From NCBI GenBank assembly GCA_033064195.1, contig JARBJD010000152.1:62001-126000 (forward strand): a stretch of 64,000 nt of DNA. Direction: 5' to 3'. The DNA comes from Blattamonas nauphoetae (Eukaryota > Preaxostyla > Oxymonadida). Below the pieces are notes generated by a model, which saw only the letters and a list, made by a program, of their open reading frames with translations, was not told the DNA's origin and made no database searches. Positions 45,305 through 56,411 of this stretch are shown here, in pieces. Positions within the stretch are counted from its first letter, which is position 1, and every line of letters begins with the position of its first letter. The position numbers were made by a program, and so were the translations under genes.

Positions 45305-46755
45305 ATGATCTCCCTTCTTATTCCCCTCATACAATTATGCAGCCCTATCTTTGTTGTTGGTCATCGCGGAAGTGGATGCTCTCAACCTGTACTTCACTTA
45401 TTCTTCATCACACTTTCCAGAAATGCTCCTCGCGTTATCCTGAGAATACCATTCCGTCATTTATGGCAGCTTTTTCTAATGGAGCTGATGCGTTTCTTTT
45501 TTCCTAGTCAACTCGTTATAGTGTTGAGCTTGATGTTTGGATCTCTCGTGATGATCAACTTGTTATTACCCATCGTGACCGTACTGATGCATCGAAAGAG
45601 CATTTACATGCTTCACTAGCACCACTTGGCTCTGTTGCAACTCCCAAAGCAAGCGACTACGAACACTCAAAGCGCAACTTCTTCCCAATCAAACTTCCAT
45701 GGTTTCTTGTTTATTATGCCTTCATTGTCTCGCCTGAATGACTTCACAATACTGAATAGGTCGTATGAACAGCCTTCAAGGGGAAAGTACCTCAGTGATG
45801 ACTACAGAATGAGGCACCAGCCAGTTACATACATCCCCACCCTTGGAGAAGTCATTGAGAACGTTTGCCCAACCGGCAAGAAGGTATTTGTCATTCTACC
45901 AAACTCCCCTCTTTTTATCCCATCTTGACCTGGCTTTCCTTATCCGCACGCACATTTTCTTCAGATCGTCATTGAAATGAAAGGAAATAACGAACAAGTT
46001 GGTCCTCGTGTGATTGCTGAACTAGAAAAATATAACGCATTTGATTGTGTTCATACGATTTCGTCTTTTGAATGGAAACAACGTATGATCGTCTTTTCTC
46101 CAAATATACAAAATATTATCTCATGAACACATTCTCAATTACTAATTTTATTCTCATAACGTGTTTTTCATTATTTTCTTCCACTAATCCTGTGTTTTCA
46201 CTGTTTCCGAACTCCGAATCAATCAAGACCGTCCACTTCCTCCGAAACATGATCTGATGAAATCTCTCATCAATGAAACGCGTGTCACACGTGCTCTTCT
46301 AATGGGAGTCTCCCTCAAAATGTATCTCCTCCCCTTATCGTCATCATTTTTCCTCAACTCCTCGCCTGTCCTTATACCAGCTCGAATGATTTCATGCTTG
46401 ATGGTGCCAAATACTACAACGCCAGTTATTTGCACCCGAGCTGTGGATCACTTGATGGTGCCTGGCGCAAGACTTTAACAAAAGCCAAGGAACGTGGCAT
46501 GAAAACTAGCTGCTACTTCGGAAGTACGATCCATTGTTGTCATCATTTTCAACCATTTTTCCTCTCTCCTATCTTCTGCTTCCTTTTTCACGAACTCTCC
46601 TTCTAGCCACTAACGAGGACGAAGCTGCTGTTCGCAAAGCTCTGACGTACCCACTCGACGAAATCTGCACGAACAATGTGCCTCTAGTCACCAAGCTGGT
46701 TGGAAAGACAGTCGATAGAGGAGTTGTAAAGAAAAAAGTCTATATCAGACGATGA
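45305..46755 (+). CDS. Glycerophosphodiester phosphodiesterase (GDPD family)
   Basis: Eight exons (45305-45388, 45421-45491, 45522-45701, 45760-45883, 45965-46082, 46228-46321, 46381-46523, 46607-46755) give 320 aa. The enzyme hydrolyses glycerophosphodiesters to glycerol-3-phosphate and an alcohol. The active-site signatures are in place: VVGHRGSG (first catalytic His), PENTIPSF (metal Glu), GADAVELDVWIS (metal Glu and Asp, formed across a 30-bp intron) and VITHRD (second His). Downstream IVIEMKGN supplies the third acidic ligand. The C-terminal VPLVTKLVGK region replaces the usual GVDGIITD motif and is diverged. The N-terminus MISLLIPLIQLC could be a short signal anchor. No CBM20 domain is seen. 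Introns are 30-145 bp; the fifth (46083-46227) is the least certain. Confidence 0.88.
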
Positions 46756-46920
46756 GGTTACTCTTCATTGAGTACAGTCCACCCTGTTAAATTAATCCGT
46801 TTCTGAGTATTCTACTGAGATGTTTATCTATTGTTTTTCAAAGTAGTTCTTCCTCTGAAGAGACTATCGGTTCAACAATTGTCACATTTCCAGCAGCCCG
46901 TATTAAATTCTTTCATTCAA

Positions 46921-48531
46921 ATGATTCCTTCTCTGGCGCCGTTCTTTCAAGAATTCTCGCTTTTCAGCCGTAAATTGGAAGGAGATTGTTCCCGTCTGGC
47001 AATTCAGATGGATATTCCTCTCGGGATCAAGACGAAATGCCATGGAGACCGAATTCTTTTTCAGCATCAAATTGAACCAATCGAAACTCAAATAACTGAT
47101 TTAGAGTCGAAAAATTCTACTAATGATCGTTTTATAGACATTCTCCCGACTGGACAGTGTCTCTGCCGTTCGATGCTGAATTCACTCCAAGATATCTCTA
47201 GTCACCTTCTAAATGCTGGTATTGTGTCAAATCCACCAGATTTAGATTTTTCAAAGAAAAATCCAATTCCGTCGATGACACCTCGACGGAAAACAATCGT
47301 CCAGGACGATTCAACAAAACTGTTGAATACTCTACCACAGAATCGCAGTTTTGATGACAATAGACGGACCTCAATGGCTCAGTTTGAACAAACACGAGCG
47401 TTAGGGTCCATGAATACGAATACAAGCTTGTCGAGTTGGCTGGATGGAATCACACCATTTCACCAATCGGAGGGACTTGACAATGCAATGGACACTCCAG
47501 ACCTTGACCTACCCATCATACCCTCACTTGACCTGGCTCATGCCAAACTACAAACCTCAACTCCGCTCACTGGAATTCCGGAGCTCCGACGAATGATTAC
47601 TCCTCAAACTCTCAAGGCCCGCATCGAAAGAATTGTTCCCAGCACAGCTCAACCAAACAGGGGTCTTCCATCACACACCACTCCATCAAAAACACCCTTG
47701 TCAAAGCCACTCATGAAAACTCCACATTTTAAGAGTGTTCTATCGACTCCAACCCATAATGGTGAACCTAGTAGAATTGTATGGTGAATTAGATATCAGT
47801 TCATTCATTTTCATCTTTTTTATTCTCCACTTTCGCTCATTTTTGTCTTCAAATCTGAATGTTATTGTCTCTCGTTTCTCTCCAACTTCAGACACTTCAT
47901 AATCCTCTCACGACAAATATGTCATTTGACAACGCCAATCTCAACTCCACATATCCATCCAACTTCATGGCCCAATCCGCAAGCGACAATTTTGCTATTT
48001 CACAATCGCCAATTGTTGCAACCCAAATGGATGTGATTTTTGAACCAACAGGCGACAATGCCAACTTTGGAAATATCACTGATCCAAAGGAGATTGACAC
48101 TCCAATTGTTCGCCAGAAGAGAGATCCCGAACCTCTCAAAATGGAGGCGAAGACTGTCCGTTTTGAATCATCAGCACAGATGGAGTACAACCCTGTGGCT
48201 GTGGTTACGAAAGAAGAATACAATCGTCTTCAAGTCTTCCTGAAGAGTCAAGTCTCTTTTGACCTCCTCTCATCCATGATCAAAAGACTGAACTCTGTTC
48301 TGCTTCTCAAAGATGGAGCTGCACACAATGGAGAGACTGCTTTTACTGAAGATGAAATGCGAGAACAGATTGGAGAACGTTTGGTCTTTCTTTTCTCATT
48401 GTGTCCTAGCGGAAAAGATGAAGCCAATGATGCTCATGCTGATTGCTCTCAAACGTTTTAAAATCGAGCGAAGAGGTACTCAGACAATATACGTTCCGAT
48501 CAAGCCTGAGAAGTCGATGTCAAGCTCTTGA
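46921..48531 (+). CDS. SKA1-like kinetochore microtubule-binding protein
   Basis: Three exons (46921-47778, 47892-48378, 48410-48531) give 488 aa. The C-terminal 120 residues resemble the SKA1 microtubule-binding winged helix: VTKEEYNRLQVFLKSQVSFD, IKRLNSVLLLK, then PMMLMLIALKRFKIERRGTQ and TIYVP at the position of the human RYVIT end. The SKA complex couples kinetochores to depolymerising microtubules. The N-terminal 110 residues look helical, as in the SKA coiled-coil part. The middle is Ser/Thr/Pro-rich with many TP sites (MTPRRKT, ITPQTLK, KTPLSKP), plausible CDK sites. It is longer than human SKA1 (about 255 aa) because of this linker, and the winged-helix insert is shorter. The frame is open upstream to 46831 without an ATG, so the start is uncertain. 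Confidence 0.62.
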
Positions 48532-48822
48532 GATCTTTTTGGCAATCATGTAAGAGAAAGTCGTTGTTAGAGAAATACCGGATCATAGACACATTGATGG
48601 AGTGTGATGGTGCTGAAATATATTTTGTCCATTTCTCCTACGTTAGTTTCAACTCACAAAAGATACAGTTATGGGTGATAGGAAAAAGAGGAGATTTTCT
48701 TGATCTCCTTAATAATCGTATGTCGATGAGATATCAATATAATTCATCTTCGTCTTCGATTATTTCAACTTATCATTGCCAATTTCTTCATATATTTCTT
48801 GATATATCGTTCATATTCCAGC

Positions 48823-49749
48823 ATGGCAATCGGAAAGAATAAGAAGCTGTCAAAAGGCTCAAAGAAAGGAGGTAAGAAGAAGGTGTATGTGTGTCTTCGA
48901 TCTTCATGGGATGTCCTCCTGTTCCATCGATTTGTAGTCTCGATCCATTCGCTCGTAAGGAATGGTATGACGTGAAAGTTCCAAACTGCTTCAGTGAGCG
49001 TGTTCTTGGCAAAACTTTCGTCAACAAATCTCAGGGAATCAGTGTGCATATATCTATTCATTCATCTCTCTTTATCTCTGTATCGCCACCAATAATTCCA
49101 CATTTTCCGTCCAAATCGCAATCACTTCATTCGTTCAGAGCTCGCTAAGGATGCTCTGAAGGGTCGTGTGTTCGAGACCTTCCTCGCTGACATCAACAAG
49201 GTTGACGAGGGTGACACCTTCCGCAAGGTTCGTCTTCGTGTCGAAGATGTTCAAGGCTCCAGCTGTTTGACCAACTTCCACGGAATGTCCATCACCACTG
49301 ACAAATCACGTTCGATGGTGAAGAAATGGCAAACTCTGATTGAGGCTGAGTGCCAAATCAAGACCACAGACAACTATGTCCTCCGCTTCTTCTGCATCGG
49401 TTTCACCCGCCACCTCCAAAGCTCTCACAAGAAGACAGCATACGCTCAATCTCAGAAAATCCGTGCCATCCGCAAGAAGATGATCGATGTCATCCGTCTC
49501 CAGACAAGCAACTCTGATCTCAAGATGGTTGTCAAGAAAATCACCACCGACACAATCGGCAAGCAAATCGAGCGTGAATGCCGCGGAATCTTCCCAATGC
49601 AGAACTGCGTCATCCGCAAGGTGAAGGTTGTCAAGGCACCAAAGATGGAAGTCGCCAAGCTCCAAGAATTCTACCACGAAACAGGTGAGGTTACAGGCGT
49701 CCCACAACAGGCCCCAGTTGAAGAAACTGCTGTTGAAACAACCGCTTAA
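48823..49749 (+). CDS. RPS3A: 40S ribosomal protein eS1 (S3a)
   Basis: Three exons (48823-48884, 48938-49041, 49139-49749) give 258 aa; the introns are 53 and 97 bp. It is a structural protein of the small subunit near the mRNA exit and the eIF3 contact. The sequence follows the family throughout: a Lys-rich start, [71 protein letters not shown] and [15 protein letters not shown]. The last 30 residues are acidic and Val/Glu/Thr-rich. The codon third positions favour C or G more than in neighbours, as expected of a highly expressed gene. A splice-acceptor-like TTCATATTCCAG lies just before the ATG, so an untranslated 5' exon is possible. Confidence 0.95.
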
Positions 49750-50651
49750 ACATCTCATTTGTAAGAATTCATTTTGTGTAGGTTTCTGATTGGCAGACAA
49801 GCCGAACAGGCCATGGAATCGAAATGAACCTTTTTTCTCTAAACAAGATAAAACTCAATCTTAAACATAGTTGTGTCTTATAACATATGCTATGAACTCC
49901 AAAACTCAATCATTAGTAAAAAAATGCACCCCTTGTTTCGGAAGGAAGTCATGATTTTTCAGGTTTGACTACAGAGTACTTACAAGTTCCGAGCTGGTCA
50001 ACCAAACTGAATGTTACCCGTTTAGACATTATACAGATTAAAAGAGAGTAAACTTCTTGTTTAGATGATTGTTCATGATATGGTGGTGAAATGATGAAAT
50101 AGGAGACGTGTTCGATTGTCTGAGAACCATCGGCGAATTAATCTGAAGTATATGAAAAGTCGTTCATTGGAGTGTTTGTGTGATGAAGTTATAGGCAATA
50201 TACTTCTGTTCGAGGCGAGAGGAGAAAATGAGATGGTTGATGAATAGAAAGCGAGGTTGAAAGAAGTTGAAAAAATGTATCTTGGAGGGGCTCAGTTTCA
50301 TCACACGGTACCTAATGTGCTGAATTAGTCTTTCTCCGTCTTACAATGAGTGATAAATCAAAGAAACAAAAGATGTTTGTTAAGGCTGAATCATACAGAG
50401 GGTTCTTTTCGGGATGACATGGATTATCAAAAGTGAGAGACAGTTCGATGGAATGGCAATTGAACAAAACTTACAATTAAACTGTTTGGAATGAAATCAT
50501 CGAAGTTGATCAGGCCCTCAAATCGAGTGTCTGGACTATTCGTGTTCCTGAAGTCGATGTCCACAAAAAAGTTTCAGAATTACGAAATATGACCCAAGAA
50601 AGACATATACCATGATGGGAGGAAAAACAGTTATGACTCAATCTCTTTCTC
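49750..50651. other. Intergenic region between convergent genes
   Basis: This 902-bp gap separates the ends of eS1 and TAF1. It is AT-rich. Two short stretches read openly: 50346-50417 plus strand (MSDKSKKQKMFVKAESY) and about 50,480-50,600 on both strands. Neither has usable splice sites or a start that joins them, so they are not called as genes. They may be remnants of one. Confidence 0.45.
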
Positions 50652-53600
50652 TTATGAGATCAAGTTCTCCAGCCTCAAATACTCTTCCTCCTTCCTGAAA
50701 AACTCATACTCAGCCATTTCAACAAGCAGATCAGCAGAAAGAGTGAGAGTGGGATGCACCTCCACAGACCGAGAGTATGCATGCACGTGGTAGCACAGCA
50801 AATAAAGATCTTGGAGAAAGGCCTGTCGCGAGGAATATCTGTTTTTTCGGACGTTCTCCCGAATCCGCCCAACGTCAATCGACACCGGCACAATATTCGA
50901 AAAGCCCGGGAGAACCGAGCGCGAGGGAAGAATTTGGAAATATTCGCAGTGGGGCGAGTTGAGGAGACGAGAGCAGAGTTGATCGAGGAGACTGGAGAGT
51001 TCAACTTGTGGGTTCGCTTTCCGGCGTGCACGTTCCTTCACAACTTCCAGCTCCACAATCTCGGACGAGTTGGAGTCTGAGTCTGAGGCTGGCTGAGCTG
51101 CTGGCTGGGAATGCTCATCCTCGGTGGTTCCCTTCCCTATTTGTGTGAGTAGCTGGGTGAGCGGTGTTTCATTGCGGATTGGCAGTGTCGACAACAATTC
51201 CAGTTGTTCCACCGTCTTTCTCTTCTCCGTCTCCTCCCACACTTTCCTCCACTCTCCTCTTCTCCGCTGGAAGAGCGACAGAACTGTGTCCGTTTCTGGT
51301 TTCGGAGGAAGCTTTGCTGGCATAGCCTGACCCGACGCGAGTGTGAATTTGAACTCGGTCTGCCTCCGCTTCGATGGCGATGTGAGTCGGGACCTGTCTT
51401 TCTTCTTCTTCCTGTTTGGGAGAGGAACCAGTTCCAACCTGCTTTTCTTCATCCTCTGAATGAACAATTCCCTTCGTGCTGCTTTCTGATTTCTGTTCTT
51501 CTGCGGCGAGAACGACTCTCCAAAGATGTCATCGTCCATCCGTGTCACTCGCATCTTCCCTTCTTCGATCAGACTGTGCGTGATTTTGTTCATATCTGGC
51601 TCCGAATCTGAGTAAAGGACAGGCCTGCCGTTGATTGGCGGAGGAGAGAGTATTGGTTCATCAGGCAAGAGCAACTGTGACTGAGTTGTTGACGGGTTGA
51701 GGATGGCTACCTCTCGCGATTTCAGAATCGAGACCTGTTTTTCGTATCGAGTGGCATCGCTCTGTAGTTGTTGAAGTTTCAAATCATTCAATTTTAACAT
51801 CGCTGCTCGCTCGGAGACACTCATCACCCGCTCTTTCTTTCTTCCAATTTTCTCCTCATTCCACGCTCGCTCCAACTCCTCCTGTCGAACACGTTCCAAC
51901 TCGGCTCTCGTTTCTTCATTTGCCTGTTTCTCCAACTCCCTCATCCTCCGATTCAGTCTGACCCGAACACTTCGCAGGCAGGACTGCACTCTTTCCCTTC
52001 TCGCTGTGAGTTGCGCCAATCTCTCCTCCTCTTCCGTTCCAAGGTTGGCCCACTTCGAGTCGAGAATACGTCCTGTCGGCATCTGAGCATCGATGGCGCA
52101 GAATGAGTGCATCGCCTGAACGACTGAGGGATCATCGATGAACGACACTTGAACAAGTGTGGATCCATCTGGGAGAGCTGTTGAGACAGTCACTCGAACA
52201 ACACACTGAGCAGACGAAAGAGGGACCGACGGCGGCGAGTTGGAGGAAGGGTTGGAGGAGAAGACGACGTGCCCGCGGAGGGGAAACGTGGGCAGTGGAA
52301 CAGAATCCGACAGGTTCACTGGTTGGAGGATACTCTCGTCGAACGACCAGTCATCGCCGTCACTTCCTTCATTCTCACTCAGCGACACTGAGCTCTCTCC
52401 AAACGTGCCGAAAGTTTCTGGCGGTGTGTTCGCACGTTGGGGAGTCGGGAGAGTGTGTTGGGCGGGTTCTCTCTTTGCTGGAAGTGAGAGGATGGGCTGC
52501 TGTGTGGTGTACGGATTGGGGATGTTGAGGAGGAGCTGCTGCGATTCTGTGTCTTTGCGTAAGATCTCATTTTGTCTTTCGATTTCCTTGACTTCCTCGT
52601 ACGCACTCTCCAGTTGCATTGCCATTCCTGACAGAACGATCTGATCTCTGGTGCTTCGTTCCTTCGCCCTGTTCTGCATATTTTGGATGATTTCGTCGAT
52701 GGCATCTTCCTTGACGATCATTTCGTACAGCTCTTTCGACAATTCGTACTCCTTCCATCGTCGAGTAATCGTCGGAACGTGTTTCCACTCGCTTCGGATG
52801 AACGACAGCTGGTTTCTGACGATGAGCGATCGAGCGTAGTTCTGAAGACCAACCACCGCCTGTTGAAGCTCCTCCCCACGTCGCTCTCCTGTCTTCTCGC
52901 TGATCTCCGCCTTCACTCGTCGAATCGTGTCTTTCCTCATCCTCTCGAATGCCAGGCTCATTTTCGGTCCAATCGGTGCCGATGGAGTGTTCGTCTCCAA
53001 AATGGAATTTGAGTTGACAAAATTCTGAAACACTGCTGTTTGTTCCCACGGCACAGTTCGCTGAAATCTGCGAATAGTTCGGCTGAACGACCGGAGGACA
53101 AGTTGTGATGGGAGCAAAGCGAGGGCTTTGATCATCGTCGCTTTTATTTCATCGAAACGAGCGATTGTGTGGAGTGAGTGTCCAACTGCAACAAACGATT
53201 CTGGTGAACATGATGTCTGCATGGCCTGATCGTCGGGAAGGAGGACTGTGGGTTTGAGGGAGTACGGGCTGAACGCGACTGAGGTTTTGATGCAGAATCT
53301 GTTGAGATGCGGTCGGATGAGGTCGAGTTGTGGTTGAGTGAACTGTTTGCGGAGAGAGATGGTGCTGATCGAAGGGACTGTATTTGGATTTGTTGTCTGT
53401 TGCTCCTTCAGCGTGTTCACCACTGCCACGGCGAGCCTGTTCGACGACGTGACATGCAAAGCGCGAGAGTTGGGAGTGGGCACAACTTTGTGTGGCTGAA
53501 CTTGCCCAACGGTGAAGATTGCGTCGATTTCTCGAATATTGAAGTGCAACACATTTGATTCAACAGTACTGGACACAACAAGGAAGTCTGAGCGACTGAG

Positions 53601-55825
53601 TGCATGAGGAGCGGCAGGCGCGGTGAAAAGATTGTTTTCCAGAAAGAATGTTTGCGACGGGAAGACTGAGTGAGGCAGTATTGGATGGACAAAGTTAGAG
53701 TGATGTGTTTCGTCTCCAAACTCACAAAACTCAGCCTCGGAAGGAGAAAGATCCCGAGGAGGGTGAGGAACGATTCGAACGAGACTCGACATCATCCCAA
53801 CACTTGACAGGAGCAGCGGGTGCTCCTCTACAAACTCAAACAACACAACTCGCCCATCTACCCCAGAAAAATCAGAAATGTTGGACACGAACGCATTTGG
53901 GTTCTGTCTGATCTCGGAATCGATCGATAGGTCGAGAAGGGAGTCGACAGAGGTGTGCTGAAGACGAGGATGTCTCGGCTTGTATCGTGTTGTGTCAAAT
54001 TCCCCTTTCTTTTTGTGTGTCTGCTTCCCAATCGAGTAGAATCGTCGTCGTTCCTGTCGGCGGATGGAGAGGAGGAGAGGAGAGGGGTGTGCGAAGAGTG
54101 GGTGGATATGGAGCAGTTTGGTGAAGAAATCTGATTGGAAGGTTGGTCGATGGAACGAGTGGAGGATTTGTGGTGTCCAGAAGAGAGGCAGTGTGCGGAG
54201 TGACAGCGTTGGAGGTGGATGTGTGATTGAGTGTTTCTGGAATTGGTGGAGTTCTGGAGTTGGTGATAAAGCTGGCGATTGAGGAGACGTTTGAACAGCG
54301 TGACGTGTCATCTCCTCGTCCTCATGATCAGAAGTGACAGAAAACGTGTTCGAGAGGGATGGGCCGGGCTGAGATGTTCGATGACGGGCTTCGCAAGCTG
54401 ACCAGAGTCGATGAGATGGCGATGGTTGTGAAACAAGACCAACAGAATGTTTGTTCGAAGAAGTAGACTTTGCAATTCGGTGGCGAGACCGCAATGATGA
54501 CTTTGGGAGATGATGGGCGGGGAGAAGAGTGTGATTCCGGTTGGCGGGAGAAAATGAATCAGAAGCGGTTTGATTGAAAACATGTTGACGTTGTGTCGGT
54601 GGAATAGACTGAGGAAGGATAACAGACGATGATATTTGAGAGTGAAGATACTGACGGATCGATTGTTTTGTGTGTTTGGGGGATGCTTGTCGGAAATGAG
54701 GTGTTTGGTGAGTTTGTTTGAGTGGAGGTGGAGTTGGAACAATGAAAGGGGATTGAGGAACAACATGTACCAAAATGTCATTCAAGTTAATCGAGAGAGG
54801 AACAGATTGAGACAATTGAGAAGCTCTTTGGTTTGATATTTGTTGGGCAACGAGGTGGAGGCTGGGTGTTGCTCGCTCGAATCCAATTCGTTTCCAAGAT
54901 AAGGTCCATTCATGTTCTCTCTCTGAAAGTTGATGATTCGAAAGAGAGTTTGGGGCACACTTGGATGGATTTGGAGAAATCGAGGAAGAGAAGGATGTCG
55001 GTTCCGGATGTCGAAAAAGTTGGACTATTGGGTGAAAGTCTTGAAATTTAGTCCTTGAACGGATGAGAGAATCAGCATCGGATTCAGTAAATGCATGACA
55101 ATTAACGAGGAATGAAGGAATGGGTGTCCAGGAGTCATTTTTGGGGTTCAATGAAAAAGGAGATTGAAAAGTGGAATTGTGTTTAAGAACGTTTGAAATT
55201 TCAGAAATGGGTGTGTCATGTTCACTCTCTAATTGATCATGTTGTTTATGCTGTCTATGTCCCTTTTTTCGAGTTGAGAAGGAACGAAACTTCCGAATAG
55301 GCGGGAAGAATGATTGATGTTCATAGGAGTTTTCTTGGATATTCAATGGTATAAATGATTGATTTGTGGGTGAACTGTCATGTATTTCTTTGGCAAGGAT
55401 ATGTGGGATTGATGGTGAGAAGAGTTTGATGAATGGAAGTGGTTTAGATGGATCAATCGGAATTTGTGGGAGAGTATGTTTCTGGTCTGGGTGGAAAAAG
55501 AGGCAATAATCAGAATAATATGATAAATAATCTCTGCATAAACAGAGAGTGAACAATGAGAGAAAAGAAAACGATCGTCATCAATAGGCTAAAATGTTGT
55601 ATCAAACCGATAGATTTTTGGTGAGAGATAACAAAAGAAGGTATATCATCATGGAGCAGAATATCATCCCCTAAAATCCTGTTGAGCTCGTGGACTTCTT
55701 GGCGTGTGATCTTTTCGCGAGGAGTAACATAGAGAGATCAAAGGATGCAGATAAAGACGAACCTTGAAGAGATTGACACCAGATTTAACAGGGATGATAT
55801 CTTGGCTCTGAACATTAGGTAGCAT
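50652..55825 (-). CDS. TAF1: TFIID subunit TAF1
   Basis: Three exons (55825-55763, 55710-55608, 55486-50652) give 1,666 aa. TAF1 is the largest TFIID subunit, scaffolding promoter recognition. The N-terminal PSKPLPFIKLFSPSIPHI matches the RPGKVLRFLRLFGPG segment of human TAF1. The central domain (about residues 750-1,150) contains TVPWEQTAVFQNFVN and APIGPKMSLAF, the equivalents of TPW...ADPTG...GFSY in the DUF3591 core. A charged region (SVSERAAMLKLNDLKLQQL) follows. The last 110 residues are a bromodomain: IRENVRKNRYSSRQAF matches LRENVRKRLYPSREEF, but the acetyl-lysine-binding Asn is replaced by Ser (AYSRS against TYNGP). Introns of 52 and 121 bp precede the main exon. An acidic TBP-binding (TAND) segment is not obvious and may lie in an unseen 5' exon. 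Confidence 0.85.
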
Positions 55826-56411
55826 TGCATTAATTCATGGTTGAAAAATGTGGCCCGAAATCACAATTTTCCTTCACTTTTTTTGGATTTAAACTGACAA
55901 AAATGATTAGTGATATGAGGTAGAGAGTGGTGTCAGGAAATGGATCACTTTGAATATGTAGAAGGAGAGGAGGAGACCCAGAGAATCCTCTGTGAAATGA
56001 TGAGGGATACACAGAATGAAGAAATCACGAAATATAAATGAACTGTGAATATGAACACAGTACAAATCTCCAATCCGTTCCTTGTCCACTGTTTAGTAAG
56101 CTTCAACATCAACAGTGTGTCCCACAGAGAAAATGAGACACATCTTGTGTATGTTCATGAATCATGATAAATTGTGGATGATTGCGCAATTTCCGTGTTA
56201 GAGCTTCATTTAGGAGGGGTTCAGCAAGATATACCCTGTATTTTCAGGGTGAAAATGTTATTCTTAGAAAACACCATCATTTCCTCGAGATATCTCATAA
56301 AAAACCCAGATACATCCTAAATATCCGTTTTCGAAGACAATTTTTGTGTATAGTTAGTAATACTGTCCAATCAATCGAAGGATCAAATCAAGGTTGGGAC
56401 AGATCGATTTC
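55826..56411. other. Intergenic region between divergent genes
   Basis: These 586 bp lie between the TAF1 and coiled-coil-protein start codons and should hold both promoters. Only short open frames occur. No repeat or RNA gene was recognised. Confidence 0.45.

Noticed and set aside
50476-50610. Stretch open on both strands in the eS1-TAF1 gap
   Set aside because: No start codon, acceptor or donor joins it to an exon on either strand. Open frames of about 40 codons are expected by chance.
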